From: SIG607 sp045655165
Lineage (GTDB): Bacteria; Bacillota; Clostridia; Oscillospirales; Acutalibacteraceae
NCBI GenBank assembly: GCA_045655165.1
Contig: JAZOOT010000063.1
Location: 1-42,747 of the forward strand
Reading direction: 5' to 3'
Length of the DNA: 42,747 nt
The first letter of the stretch is position 1; every line of letters starts with the position of its first letter. The notes beneath the pieces are model-generated. The model was given only the letters and a program-made list of their open reading frames with translations, ran no database searches and had not been told where the DNA came from. Positions 28,444 to 37,000 of this stretch are shown in pieces. The translations under genes and the position numbers were made by a program.

Positions 28444-29639
28444 TTTACTTTCACCTTGTAATTTTGTTCCATATTGTTGGTTAATTCTATCATTTCTTCA
28501 ACCGTTTCGGCTTTAAAAATTATTGTGCCAAGCGAATGGGTTGTGTTTTGGTAAGCGTGAACGGTATCGCCTTTTTCGTATGTGCAGTAAACATCTAAAA
28601 GGTTTTCCTTTTCAAACTTTTCATTAAACCAAATACCGTCAAACTTGCCCGAAACGGTGCTGTAAATCATATAGTTACTAAACACACCCGTTGTTTCTTT
28701 GTGTTCAAGACCTTCGCAATCTTCACCTAAAGCACCTTTAATTGTGTAATCAATTAAATCAACGCCTGTGGCATATTTAATAAGTTGCGGAATATAACTT
28801 CCGCCGTTACGCGGGCCAAGTTCAAGCACAAAAACGTTATCGTCTTTGTCTAAAATAACCTCAATATTATAGGCACAGGTTTTCATACCAAGCGCAGTAA
28901 TAAGGGACTGTAATTCGTTATCAATTTTTTCTTTAATTTCTTTACTTATAAGGCAAGGCCAAAATTCGCCCAATGCAACGTATTCACGGGTTCCTTTGTT
29001 GCTGTAAAGTTCGTTACCGTAACTTGTGAAAACAAGTTTGCCGTTTACCGAAAAGCCGTCGCCCGAAATTTGATAACCCTTTTTAACAATAAATTCCTCA
29101 ACAACAATTCTGCCGTTTCGCGAATAAGAAAATGCTTCTTCTACTGCGCTTTTAAGTTGTGCTTTGTCAGTTACTTTAACAACACCCTTACTGCCCGAAG
29201 AATCAACCGGTTTTACCATTACGGGAAATTTAAAACTGTCAATTTCCTTTAAAACATCATTATAACTTGTATAACCGTTGGCTTTTGGGGTGTTAAATCC
29301 GTTTTCTTTTAAAAACTTACGAAACAAATCTTTTTCGGTTAAAATGCAAACGCTTTTATATGGGTTTGCGGGTATACCCATTTTTTCGCCAACGTAAGCC
29401 GCGGTGGGCGCGGCAGGGTCGGACGCGTAAGCCACAATACCGTCAATTTCAAGTTTTTGCGCAAGTGCCAGAACCGCTTCTTTATCGGTTGTGCTAACGT
29501 TATGATACTCATTTGCAAATTTATGCCCGGGGTTTTCAGGACAATAATCACAGGTTATAACGTAATGCCCCATTTCCCTTGCCTTTTTTATTGCGGGTAT
29601 TTGTTGCATTGAACCGCCAAGCATTAAAAGTTTTTTCAT
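28440..29639 (-). CDS. ATP-grasp ligase-like protein
   Basis: A 399-residue ATP-grasp enzyme, likely joining a carboxylate to an amine through an acyl phosphate. The N-terminal preATP-grasp domain starts MKKLLMLGGSMQQIPAIKKA. The central ATP-binding part has FPVMVKPVDSSGSKGV (about 139-154) and IVVEEFIVKKGYQISGDGF. The metal-binding end is VFVLELGPRNGGSYIP. In a glycan operon with DegT and GNAT it may attach an amino acid or similar acid to a sugar amine. It overlaps both neighbours by four bases. Confidence 0.88.
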   Translation of the reverse strand: MKKLLMLGGSMQQIPAIKKAREMGHYVITCDYCPENPGHKFANEYHNVSTTDKEAVLALAQKLEIDGIVAYASDPAAPTAAYVGEKMGIPANPYKSVCILTEKDLFRKFLKENGFNTPKANGYTSYNDVLKEIDSFKFPVMVKPVDSSGSKGVVKVTDKAQLKSAVEEAFSYSRNGRIVVEEFIVKKGYQISGDGFSVNGKLVFTSYGNELYSNKGTREYVALGEFWPCLISKEIKEKIDNELQSLITALGMKTCAYNIEVILDKDDNVFVLELGPRNGGSYIPQLIKYATGVDLIDYTIKGALGEDCEGLEHKETTGVFSNYMIYSTVSGKFDGIWFNEKFEKENLLDVYCTYEKGDTVHAYQNTTHSLGTIIFKAETVEEMIELTNNMEQNYKVKVK

Positions 29640-31072
29640 TTTTTTGCCCCCAAAGATAAACCGCTTTTTATAATTTCAACAACCTTTAAAAGCGGTGAGA
29701 TACGCGTTAAATAAGAAAGTATTAAATAAACAATTATTCCAAACGGAATTTGAATTAAAAGTGTAACAAACGGCGAAAGTTTTAAAAGCGATACTGCCCA
29801 AACACACAAAAACATTACTGATGATAAAAGAAGCGACGGCAAAATATCTTTAATTTGTTCACCGTAAGAATAATTTATAAGCTTTTTGTTTGGCGCTGCA
29901 TTTACAAAGCAACTTATAACGGTTGAAACAATGCTTGAAACGGCAATTGCAACAGGCGAATTAAAGAATACCACCGCAACTATTATTACCGCCATACCGT
30001 AAATTTTTTTAATAACTTCAAGTTTTAAAAATATATCGCTTCGGCCAATAGCATTAAGCGCCTGTAAATTGCAAGCATGAACGGGGTAAAAAATAAATGA
30101 AACGCAATAAATTTGCAAATACGGTACGCAAGGCAGCCATTTATCGGTTAACACAAGACGAACAAACGGTTCGGCAACGGCGGCAAGGCCAAGTGCCATT
30201 GGAAAAACGGCGTACGAGCCAATGCTTATTGCGTTTCGCACAAGTTCTTTAAGTTTTTCCTTTTCGTCTTGCTTTTTAGACATTGCGGGAAGCATTACGC
30301 TTTGCACCGCACCGCTTATACTTGTAATTAAAAACTGCGGAAACTGAAGACCGCGGTTGTGAAAGCCCAAAGTTTCACTGTTATACTTTTTGCCAATAAT
30401 TAAACTTTGCACATTTTGGTAAATTGTTTCAAGAAGCGAAGAAGCAAGCAGTTTCCAACCAAATGCAAAAAGAATTTTTACCCTTTTAAAGTTAATTAAA
30501 AAGCGAAATTTTAATTTTACAACAAACTGCATTACCAAAGTGGCAATAAAAACATTTAGCATTGTTTGCACAACAAGCGCCCACAAGCCCCCGCCCATTA
30601 AGGCGACGGCAATTCCGGCAGCACCCGAAACAACAATACCGCCAATATTGCTGTAAAATACTTTTTTAAAATCTAATTCTCTACTAACTTTTGCAAGTTG
30701 AATAGAATTAAGTGCTCCCGGGAAAAGCATTAAAGCAAGAACCCGTAAAGGTGCTACTAATTCGGGCTTTTCATAAAATGCGCCAATAAAGGGCGCCGCA
30801 AAAAAGATTGCGGCATATAAAACTACCGACACCAAAACGGTAACCCAAAGCACCGAAGAATAATCTTCTTCGGTTACATCTTTATTTTGTATTAAAGCGG
30901 TGTTAAATCCCGTTTGTATAAACACATTTGCAATGGTAGTAAATATTACCATTATTGCCAAAACGCCGTAATCATCGGGAGAAAGCAAACGAGCCAAAAC
31001 AATTTGCATTACAAACTGTACGCCCTGAACCCCAAAGCGTTCAAGCAGTTTCCAAATTAAAGCTTTTTTCAT
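29636..31072 (-). CDS. Polysaccharide flippase (Wzx/WzxC-like)
   Basis: A 478-residue multi-helix membrane protein of the MOP superfamily that would flip lipid-linked oligosaccharide across the membrane. The N-terminus (VMQIVLARLLSPDDYGVLAI, about residues 21-40, and GFNTALIQNKDVTEEDYSSV) is characteristic of WzxC/PST-type exporters, with about twelve to fourteen helices in total. It overlaps the glycosyltransferase gene upstream and the ATP-grasp gene downstream by four bases each. Confidence 0.9.
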   Translation of the reverse strand: MKKALIWKLLERFGVQGVQFVMQIVLARLLSPDDYGVLAIMVIFTTIANVFIQTGFNTALIQNKDVTEEDYSSVLWVTVLVSVVLYAAIFFAAPFIGAFYEKPELVAPLRVLALMLFPGALNSIQLAKVSRELDFKKVFYSNIGGIVVSGAAGIAVALMGGGLWALVVQTMLNVFIATLVMQFVVKLKFRFLINFKRVKILFAFGWKLLASSLLETIYQNVQSLIIGKKYNSETLGFHNRGLQFPQFLITSISGAVQSVMLPAMSKKQDEKEKLKELVRNAISIGSYAVFPMALGLAAVAEPFVRLVLTDKWLPCVPYLQIYCVSFIFYPVHACNLQALNAIGRSDIFLKLEVIKKIYGMAVIIVAVVFFNSPVAIAVSSIVSTVISCFVNAAPNKKLINYSYGEQIKDILPSLLLSSVMFLCVWAVSLLKLSPFVTLLIQIPFGIIVYLILSYLTRISPLLKVVEIIKSGLSLGAKK

Positions 31073-32037
31073 TTTTTCACCCTTAAAAATGCTTTATAAA
31101 CCCAAGGAAAGTAAAGCTTTATGTTGTTTTTAATTTTAAAGCCAAGAGGTTGTTTTTTATAAATTTCTAAAAATGGCGGTTTTTTTAGTTTAGCGTATTC
31201 ACCCGTAAACTGCAAAAGGTTAAATTCTTCCTTATTTATTGCAATATCAATTTTGTCTTTGCAAACTTCGGGCACAATGTTCCTTGCACTTTTATACATT
31301 TCAATAAGAGCTCTTGTGTGTTTTGCCATTTTTTCGTTATTTGCAGTTGATTTAGACCAAGAACTTGGGCTACTCATAAACCTATAAGTCGACATGTTTT
31401 TCGGTAAAAATTTAACCTTACCGCAAATTGTAAACCACATTGAATTCGGCAAATCGCCAAATCCCGCCTTATAAGCAACATAGCAAAAATCGGGTACATC
31501 AAGCAAAAATTCTTTTCTTACAACCAAAGAACTTGACTGATAAGCGTGGCGCATACCCAAAATAACATCGCTGAATTCAACATCGTGTTCGGCGGTGTTT
31601 GCCACCATAAGTTCGTCTTTTTTGTTTTCGCCGCAAAAACGGAAAGTGCTGTTATGCACACAAGCACAGTAATCATTGTTTTTTTCTAAAAAATCAACTT
31701 GCATTTGCAGTTTGTTTTCGTTTGTCCAAAAATCGTCGCCTTCACAAAATGCAATATATTTTCCCCTTGCCATTGGGTAAAGAATTTCGTTTAATATAAG
31801 CACACCTTTAGAAAACTGGTTTTCAGTTTGAATAACAGGGACAAAAATATTGGGGTATTTTTTTGCATATTCTAATATAATTTCGGCAGTGTTATCAGTT
31901 GAAGCGTCATCGTGCACCAAAACTTCAAAGGCAAAGTTGGTTTTTTGCATAACAAAACCGTTAAGTGTATCTTTAATATACTTTTCGTGGTTAAAGGCAG
32001 TACAAATAACCGTAACCACTATATTTTTTTCGTCCAC
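31069..32037 (-). CDS. Family 2 glycosyltransferase
   Basis: A 322-residue cytoplasmic GT-A fold enzyme. The nucleotide-sugar site shows VTVICTAFNHEKYI (about 8-21), EVLVHDDASTDNT (about 38-50) and the DxD-like FCEGDDFW (about 96-103). It has no transmembrane segment. The start is GTG (32037) with GGTG upstream, and a promoter lies at 32081-32109. It is the first gene of the five-gene glycan operon. Acceptor and donor are unknown. Confidence 0.9.
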   Translation of the reverse strand: MDEKNIVVTVICTAFNHEKYIKDTLNGFVMQKTNFAFEVLVHDDASTDNTAEIILEYAKKYPNIFVPVIQTENQFSKGVLILNEILYPMARGKYIAFCEGDDFWTNENKLQMQVDFLEKNNDYCACVHNSTFRFCGENKKDELMVANTAEHDVEFSDVILGMRHAYQSSSLVVRKEFLLDVPDFCYVAYKAGFGDLPNSMWFTICGKVKFLPKNMSTYRFMSSPSSWSKSTANNEKMAKHTRALIEMYKSARNIVPEVCKDKIDIAINKEEFNLLQFTGEYAKLKKPPFLEIYKKQPLGFKIKNNIKLYFPWVYKAFLRVKK

Positions 32038-32080
32038 TTTTTCACCACGCCGTTCTAATAAAGTTTATATATTCTATAGT

Positions 32081-32109
32081 ATTATATCATAATATAATGC
32101 GAAAAACAA
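32081..32109 (-). promoter_or_regulatory. Promoter of the glycan operon
   Basis: On the minus strand TTGTTT (32109-32104), 17-base spacer ending in TGA, TATAAT (32086-32081): an extended -10 promoter 44 bases before the GTG start. Confidence 0.65.
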
Positions 32110-32159
32110 GCATATTGAAAGAAGGGTAATAATTATTTCGGCAGTTTTATATGAGCAAC

Positions 32160-32187
32160 AAAAAAAGCACCTATTGGTGCTCTTTTT
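32160..32187 (-). terminator. Terminator of the GtrB-like gene
   Basis: 6-bp stem AGCACC/GGTGCT (32166-32171, 32176-32181) with A and T runs on both sides. The stop codon of the gene lies inside the hairpin. Confidence 0.8.
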
Positions 32188-33130
32188 CTTCTGTTTTTTC
32201 ACTTATAATATAACGCGGTCTATTTTTTACTTCCATATAAATTTTGCCAATATATTCACCAATTACACCAAGGCAAACAAGCTGTATACCGCTTACAAAA
32301 CAAATTATACAAACGGTACTTGCCCAGCCCTGAACAGCGTTTCCCATAAAGGCGGAAACCACCGCCCATATAACGCCAATAAAACTTAACAGCGAAATAA
32401 AAACGCCCAGCCCCGATATTATTTGAAGCGGTTTAACCGATAAACTTGTTATACCGCTTAACGCAAGTGAAATCATTTTGCCAAGCGAATACTTGCTTTT
32501 GCCGGCAATTCGTTTTTTTCGTTCGTAATAAACAGTGGTGGATTTAAAGCCAACAAGCGGTACCATTCCGCGCAAGAAAAGGTTTACCTCTTTAAACTTT
32601 TCAAGTTCGTTTAACACGCGCGAAGAAATCAAGCGGTAATCAGCGTGGTTAAACACAACCTTTGCGCCCATAAGTTTCATAAATTTATAAAAGGTTTCTG
32701 CGGTAAAGCGTTTAAACAAACTGTCATTTTTACGGTTCTTTCTTACACCGTAAACAACCTCGTTACCGTTTTTATATTCCTTGGCCATTTCACTAATGGC
32801 GGTTATATCATCCTGCCCGTCGCAATCAATAGAAACGGTTATATCGCATTTATCTTTGGCTTCCATAAGCCCTGCCAAAACAGAACTTTGGTGGCCGCGG
32901 TTGGTGCTTTGCGAAATGCCAATAAACGCGCTGTTTTCCTTTGCCAAAGTGCAAATAATTTCCCACGTTTTATCACTGCTTCCGTCATTTACAAAAAGTA
33001 TTTTGCTGTTTTCTGACACCAAATTTTCCTTTTGCATTTTATTAAGCTGTTTAAGCAACATAACTGCAGTTTTAGACAAAACCTCTTCTTCGTTATAGCA
33101 AGGAACAACTATATATAACTTAGGTATCAT
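32171..33130 (-). CDS. GtrB/DPM1-like membrane glycosyltransferase
   Basis: A 319-residue family 2 glycosyltransferase with two C-terminal transmembrane helices (about 225-250 and 260-285). The catalytic domain has LYIVVPCYNEEEV (5-17), FVNDGSSDKTWE and the metal site SIDCDGQDD. This layout matches enzymes that load a sugar onto undecaprenyl or dolichyl phosphate. The ATG at 33130 has GAGGTGAT five bases upstream; the frame to 33151 would begin before the transcription start and is rejected. It has its own promoter and terminator, apart from the glycan operon downstream. Confidence 0.9.
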   Translation of the reverse strand: MIPKLYIVVPCYNEEEVLSKTAVMLLKQLNKMQKENLVSENSKILFVNDGSSDKTWEIICTLAKENSAFIGISQSTNRGHQSSVLAGLMEAKDKCDITVSIDCDGQDDITAISEMAKEYKNGNEVVYGVRKNRKNDSLFKRFTAETFYKFMKLMGAKVVFNHADYRLISSRVLNELEKFKEVNLFLRGMVPLVGFKSTTVYYERKKRIAGKSKYSLGKMISLALSGITSLSVKPLQIISGLGVFISLLSFIGVIWAVVSAFMGNAVQGWASTVCIICFVSGIQLVCLGVIGEYIGKIYMEVKNRPRYIISEKTEEKEHQ

Positions 33131-33153
33131 TCTATCACCTCTATACAGCAATT

Positions 33154-33182
33154 ATTATATAGTTTTGCCCTTACTTTGTCAA
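33154..33182 (-). promoter_or_regulatory. Promoter of the GtrB-like gene
   Basis: On the minus strand TTGACA (33182-33177), 17-base spacer, TATAAT (33159-33154), a perfect consensus match. Confidence 0.85.
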
Positions 33183-33191
33183 GAAAGCCAA

Positions 33192-33220
33192 AAAAGCAAC
33201 TTCCAATGGAAGTTGCTTTT
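33192..33220 (-). terminator. Terminator of the transaldolase gene
   Basis: 13-bp stem AAAAGCAACTTCC/GGAAGTTGCTTTT (33192-33204, 33208-33220) with a 3-base loop and a T run on the minus strand, just past the stop at 33224. Confidence 0.88.
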
Positions 33221-33223
33221 TTA

Positions 33224-33898
33224 TTACATATCAAGTATTGTTTTTTCACCGTAAACCGCTTTCCAGTCGTTATCAAAGCCCGTAATTGCGTTTTCGGTCA
33301 TTGGGTAAGAAACAAGGTTTTTAAGTGTTCCTTCGGTTACCGTTGCGCAGTGACAACCCGCCATAGCACATTTGTGTACCTGTTCAGAGTTTTTAAAGCT
33401 TGCGGCAAGAACCTTTGTATCAAGGTTGTGCTTCGTAAACTCTTCAACAATTTGCGCAACAACGTCGGCGCCGTCACCCAAAATGTTATCAAGACGGTTA
33501 ACGTATGGTGCTACAAAACTTGCGCCTGCTTTTGCAGCTAAAAGTGCTTGTGCAGGGGTAAATATTGCAGTGATTGTTACCTTAATACCCATTTTGTTAA
33601 GAAGCATTGTTGCTTTTAAGCCCTCTTCGCTAATGGGGATTTTTATATAAATTTCACCGCCAAGACGGCCAATTAAAAGCATTGCTTCTTTAATAATGTC
33701 TTCTGCCTTTTCGGCGCGAGTTTGAATGTGAAGCATTTTATCTTTGCCAATAATGTTACGAATCTCTTCTACAAGCGGCCAAAATTCGGTGTTTTCCTTT
33801 GCAATAATTGACGGGTTGGTTGTTACACCGTCAATAGGATAATATTCGTTACAGTATCTTATTGATTCAAGGTCTGCAGTGTCAAGTAAATAAATCAT
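33224..33898 (-). CDS. Transaldolase / fructose-6-phosphate aldolase type
   Basis: A 224-residue TIM-barrel aldolase of the short transaldolase/FSA (TalC) family. It opens MIYLLDTADLESIRYCNEY and carries the Schiff-base lysine in IYIKIPIS (K86). DGVTTNPSI and the later KVTITAIFTPAQA fit the family. It probably serves the non-oxidative pentose phosphate route; aldolase and transaldolase activity cannot be told apart here. AAAGGAG lies nine bases before the ATG. It is monocistronic. Confidence 0.92.
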   Translation of the reverse strand: MIYLLDTADLESIRYCNEYYPIDGVTTNPSIIAKENTEFWPLVEEIRNIIGKDKMLHIQTRAEKAEDIIKEAMLLIGRLGGEIYIKIPISEEGLKATMLLNKMGIKVTITAIFTPAQALLAAKAGASFVAPYVNRLDNILGDGADVVAQIVEEFTKHNLDTKVLAASFKNSEQVHKCAMAGCHCATVTEGTLKNLVSYPMTENAITGFDNDWKAVYGEKTILDM

Positions 33899-33929
33899 TT
33901 ATATTGCTCCTTTATTTTTTATTAACTAA

Positions 33930-33958
33930 ATTATACTCCCCTATTTTTAAAAGGTCAA
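33930..33958 (-). promoter_or_regulatory. Promoter of the transaldolase gene
   Basis: On the minus strand TTGACC (33958-33953), 17-base spacer, TATAAT (33935-33930). Confidence 0.8.
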
Positions 33959-33993
33959 TAGCACCGGTAATAAATCGGCAACTGTAACAAAAT

Positions 33994-34011
33994 GTGTTAA
34001 TTTCTTAACAG
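33994..34011. promoter_or_regulatory. Rex-like palindrome upstream of the transaldolase
   Basis: GTGTTAATTTCTTAACAG differs from TTGTTAAnnnnTTAACAA at the first and last positions. It lies about 36 bases upstream of the -35 box, an unusual place for a Rex repressor site, so this is tentative. Confidence 0.3.
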
Positions 34012-34033
34012 AAAATTGTTTTATTTGATAACA

Positions 34034-34064
34034 AAACCGCCCCACTTTTTAGGTAGAGCGGTTT
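34034..34064 (-). terminator. Terminator of the surface-protein operon
   Basis: AAACCGC/GCGGTTT arms (34034-34040, 34058-34064). On the minus strand a T-rich tail follows. It lies 12 bases past the stop at 34076. Confidence 0.75.
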
Positions 34065-34075
34065 ATTAGTGTTTA

Positions 34076-37000
34076 TTATGCCTTACAATTTTTTCGTTTT
34101 ACTAAAACGGTAACCGCAAAGCCCAACATTGATATAATCATTAATGTAACCCAAAGTGCAATATTAAAGTTATCGCCTGTTTCAGAAATATCGCGGTAAA
34201 CGTTAACAAATTCTATACTTTCAACAGTTTCAGAACCTTTTGTATAGGTTATGTCATCAACTACAAATTTACCTGCGCCGTTGTCTTTAACAGTTACTTT
34301 AACGCCGAATTCCGCTTTATCGTAAGTTATTCCGTTTGCGCCAAGGTCTTTTTCGGTAACAACAAAGTAGTAATCTTTGGCGGTATCGAACTTGAATTCC
34401 TTTTCAAAAGTGAACAAGCCGTCTTTATTATTCTTAGCAGTTGCAAGTTTGTTTCCTTTTTTGTTATAAGAAGCATCTGCTTCGTAAAGTATGAATTCAA
34501 ATTCATTTGCAACAATGTTTCTGCCGTCAAGTATCTTTTTACCGTTAATTTTAAATACATCGCTTGCTTCTGCTTTGTATTCGTTATTAAACTCAATCTT
34601 ATCGGCAGCAGTTTCTGCTGTGCCTTTTGTTTTGGTTATAACAATATTATTTTCGTCAACCAAAAGTTTACCTTCGCCGTTATCGTAAACGGGAATGCTT
34701 ACCGTGAACACTGCATCATCATATACAATACCGTTCAAGGTATTGCCGCCGTTTACTTCTTTAACGGTAAACTTATGAACACCAACAGTGTTAAGAATTT
34801 GTTTTTCAAACTTAAACAATCCGTTTGCATCGTTCTTAACCTTACCAAGCGAAACATTGCCTTCATCCAAAAGTTCAAATTCAAACATACCGTCAGTAAG
34901 TGTTAGGTTATACTTCTTTTCACCGCCAATTTCGTATTCGGCAGGTGCAGTGTTATAACTGTTGCCAAAGTTAAGGTTGCTTGTGGTAAATGAGCCGTGT
35001 ATACCGGGGCATACAATATTTTGCACACTTGCCACCATATTGCCCAAACCGTTATCGGCAACCACTACCGTAATGTGATATTCGCGGGTATCGTAATTAA
35101 CGCCCTTGCGCTCACTTGGTATATTTTCCTTTAATACATAATGGTAAAGCCCTTCTTGGTTATCGCTGTAATTAACGGTAATTTGATATTGACCAATATT
35201 TTTATTTGCGCCTACTGTGTTTGTTGCCTGTTTTACAGGAGTTGCGTTTTCTGCAATGGCAAAATCTCTGCCGGTTTCATAAAGCAAGAAACTAAATTCA
35301 CCGTTTACTAAATCACGTCCGGTAAGGGTTTTTAAACCGCTTAAAACCAAGCTTGTTGCATTTGCAGAATAATTGTTTGTAAAGGTAATATTAACATCGT
35401 TTACAATGTTTCCGTTTAGTTTAACGGTTTTGCCAAGTTTACCTTCGCCGTTATCATAAAGAGTTACCTCTATTTCGTGTGCTTTAAGGTCATACTTAAC
35501 ACCGTTATAAACACCGTTTACCGCACTGCTTGGCACAATTTCCTTAACGGTAAATTTGTGTGTGCCAATATTGGTTTGGTCAAACGCCAAAGCACTAAAT
35601 TCTACTGTATTATGATTGTTTTTCTTGGTTTCAATAAGCGCACCGTTTTGGTCGTAGATTCCAAACTGGAATTCGCCGTCAACTATGTGTCTGCCGTTTA
35701 ATACCTTTGTTACATTTAAAGGAACGGTGGCGGTATCAGTAACTGAATATGTGTTATTAAAGCTAATTTCGTTTGCCGAAACAAAACCTACGCCAACCTT
35801 GTGTATGGCTTCGCTTTTTAATACGCCGTTTTCGGTTTCTACAACCTGTAAAACGGTTTTACCGGCTGCGTCTTCAACTTTAACAACATTTACGGTTATA
35901 TGGTAAAGTGTAGTATCGTAAACAATACCGCCTTTATTTTCTGCCTTTTCTTTAATAACCATATACTTTGTGCCTGCGGTTTTAAATTTAATTCCGTCAA
36001 ACACTATTTGGTTATTATTCTTTGTGGCTTTTACGCTCTTTTCTACAGCGTGGCCTGTTAATAAGAAATCGGCATCGGTTATATAAAGTTCAAATGTGAA
36101 CTCATCGCCGTCGCGAAGCGCACCGCCGTTTAAGAATTTAGCACCGCTTAAAACTATGTCGGGTGTAGAATAAACATTTGGGTCAAAAGTATTGTTTATT
36201 GCCAATGTATCTTTTTCTACTACCGCACCGTCATAAGTTTTGTATGTTACTGTGGGTGCAATATCGCCTTCAGGCCAGTAAATAGTTACTGTGTATTGCC
36301 AATCTGTATTATATGTCATACCAATTACGCGGTCTTGTACCATTGGTATCATTTCACGCAAATAGTATGTAACAGGTGCTGTTTTGTAATCTTCCTGACG
36401 AATATTAAGGTTAAATGTTGCTATACCGTCATCATTAGTAAGCGAATAGTAATAAGCCGAAGCATCCATTCCTTTATACTGTTCGCCGTCGCCTTCAAAC
36501 AAAGCAAACAAAATGCCTGCATCGTTATCATACACACCATACTGACCGTTTACAGTTTTCTTAACACTAAAGGTTTCGGTGGCAGCCATATAAACATTGT
36601 TAAAATCTTTGGTAATTGTATAACCGTTTTCTATATTACCCGAAAGTGTTGCGCTTTGCTGTAATACAATAACATTGTTTATTTCAAGTTCGCCATTGAC
36701 ATCGTTATCGGTTACTATAACCGAGAATAAACCAAAGCTCTTGTCATATGCAATATTTTCGGGTTTGTTTTCGTTGGGTTCAACTTCGTAAATTTCGTAA
36801 GAATATGTGCCAACGGCAGTGTAAGAAATGCTGTTTGCCATATTAAAGGTATATTTTTCGCCCTCTTTAATTGCACCTATTGTTATTGGCTGGCCAATGT
36901 TTGTGTTATTGCCGCCGCCAATATGCACAGGTTGTAAAGCTATGGTAAATGTATTGGTTGTATCAAGCGTGCCAACAACATCTTTTATACCGGTAATAGT

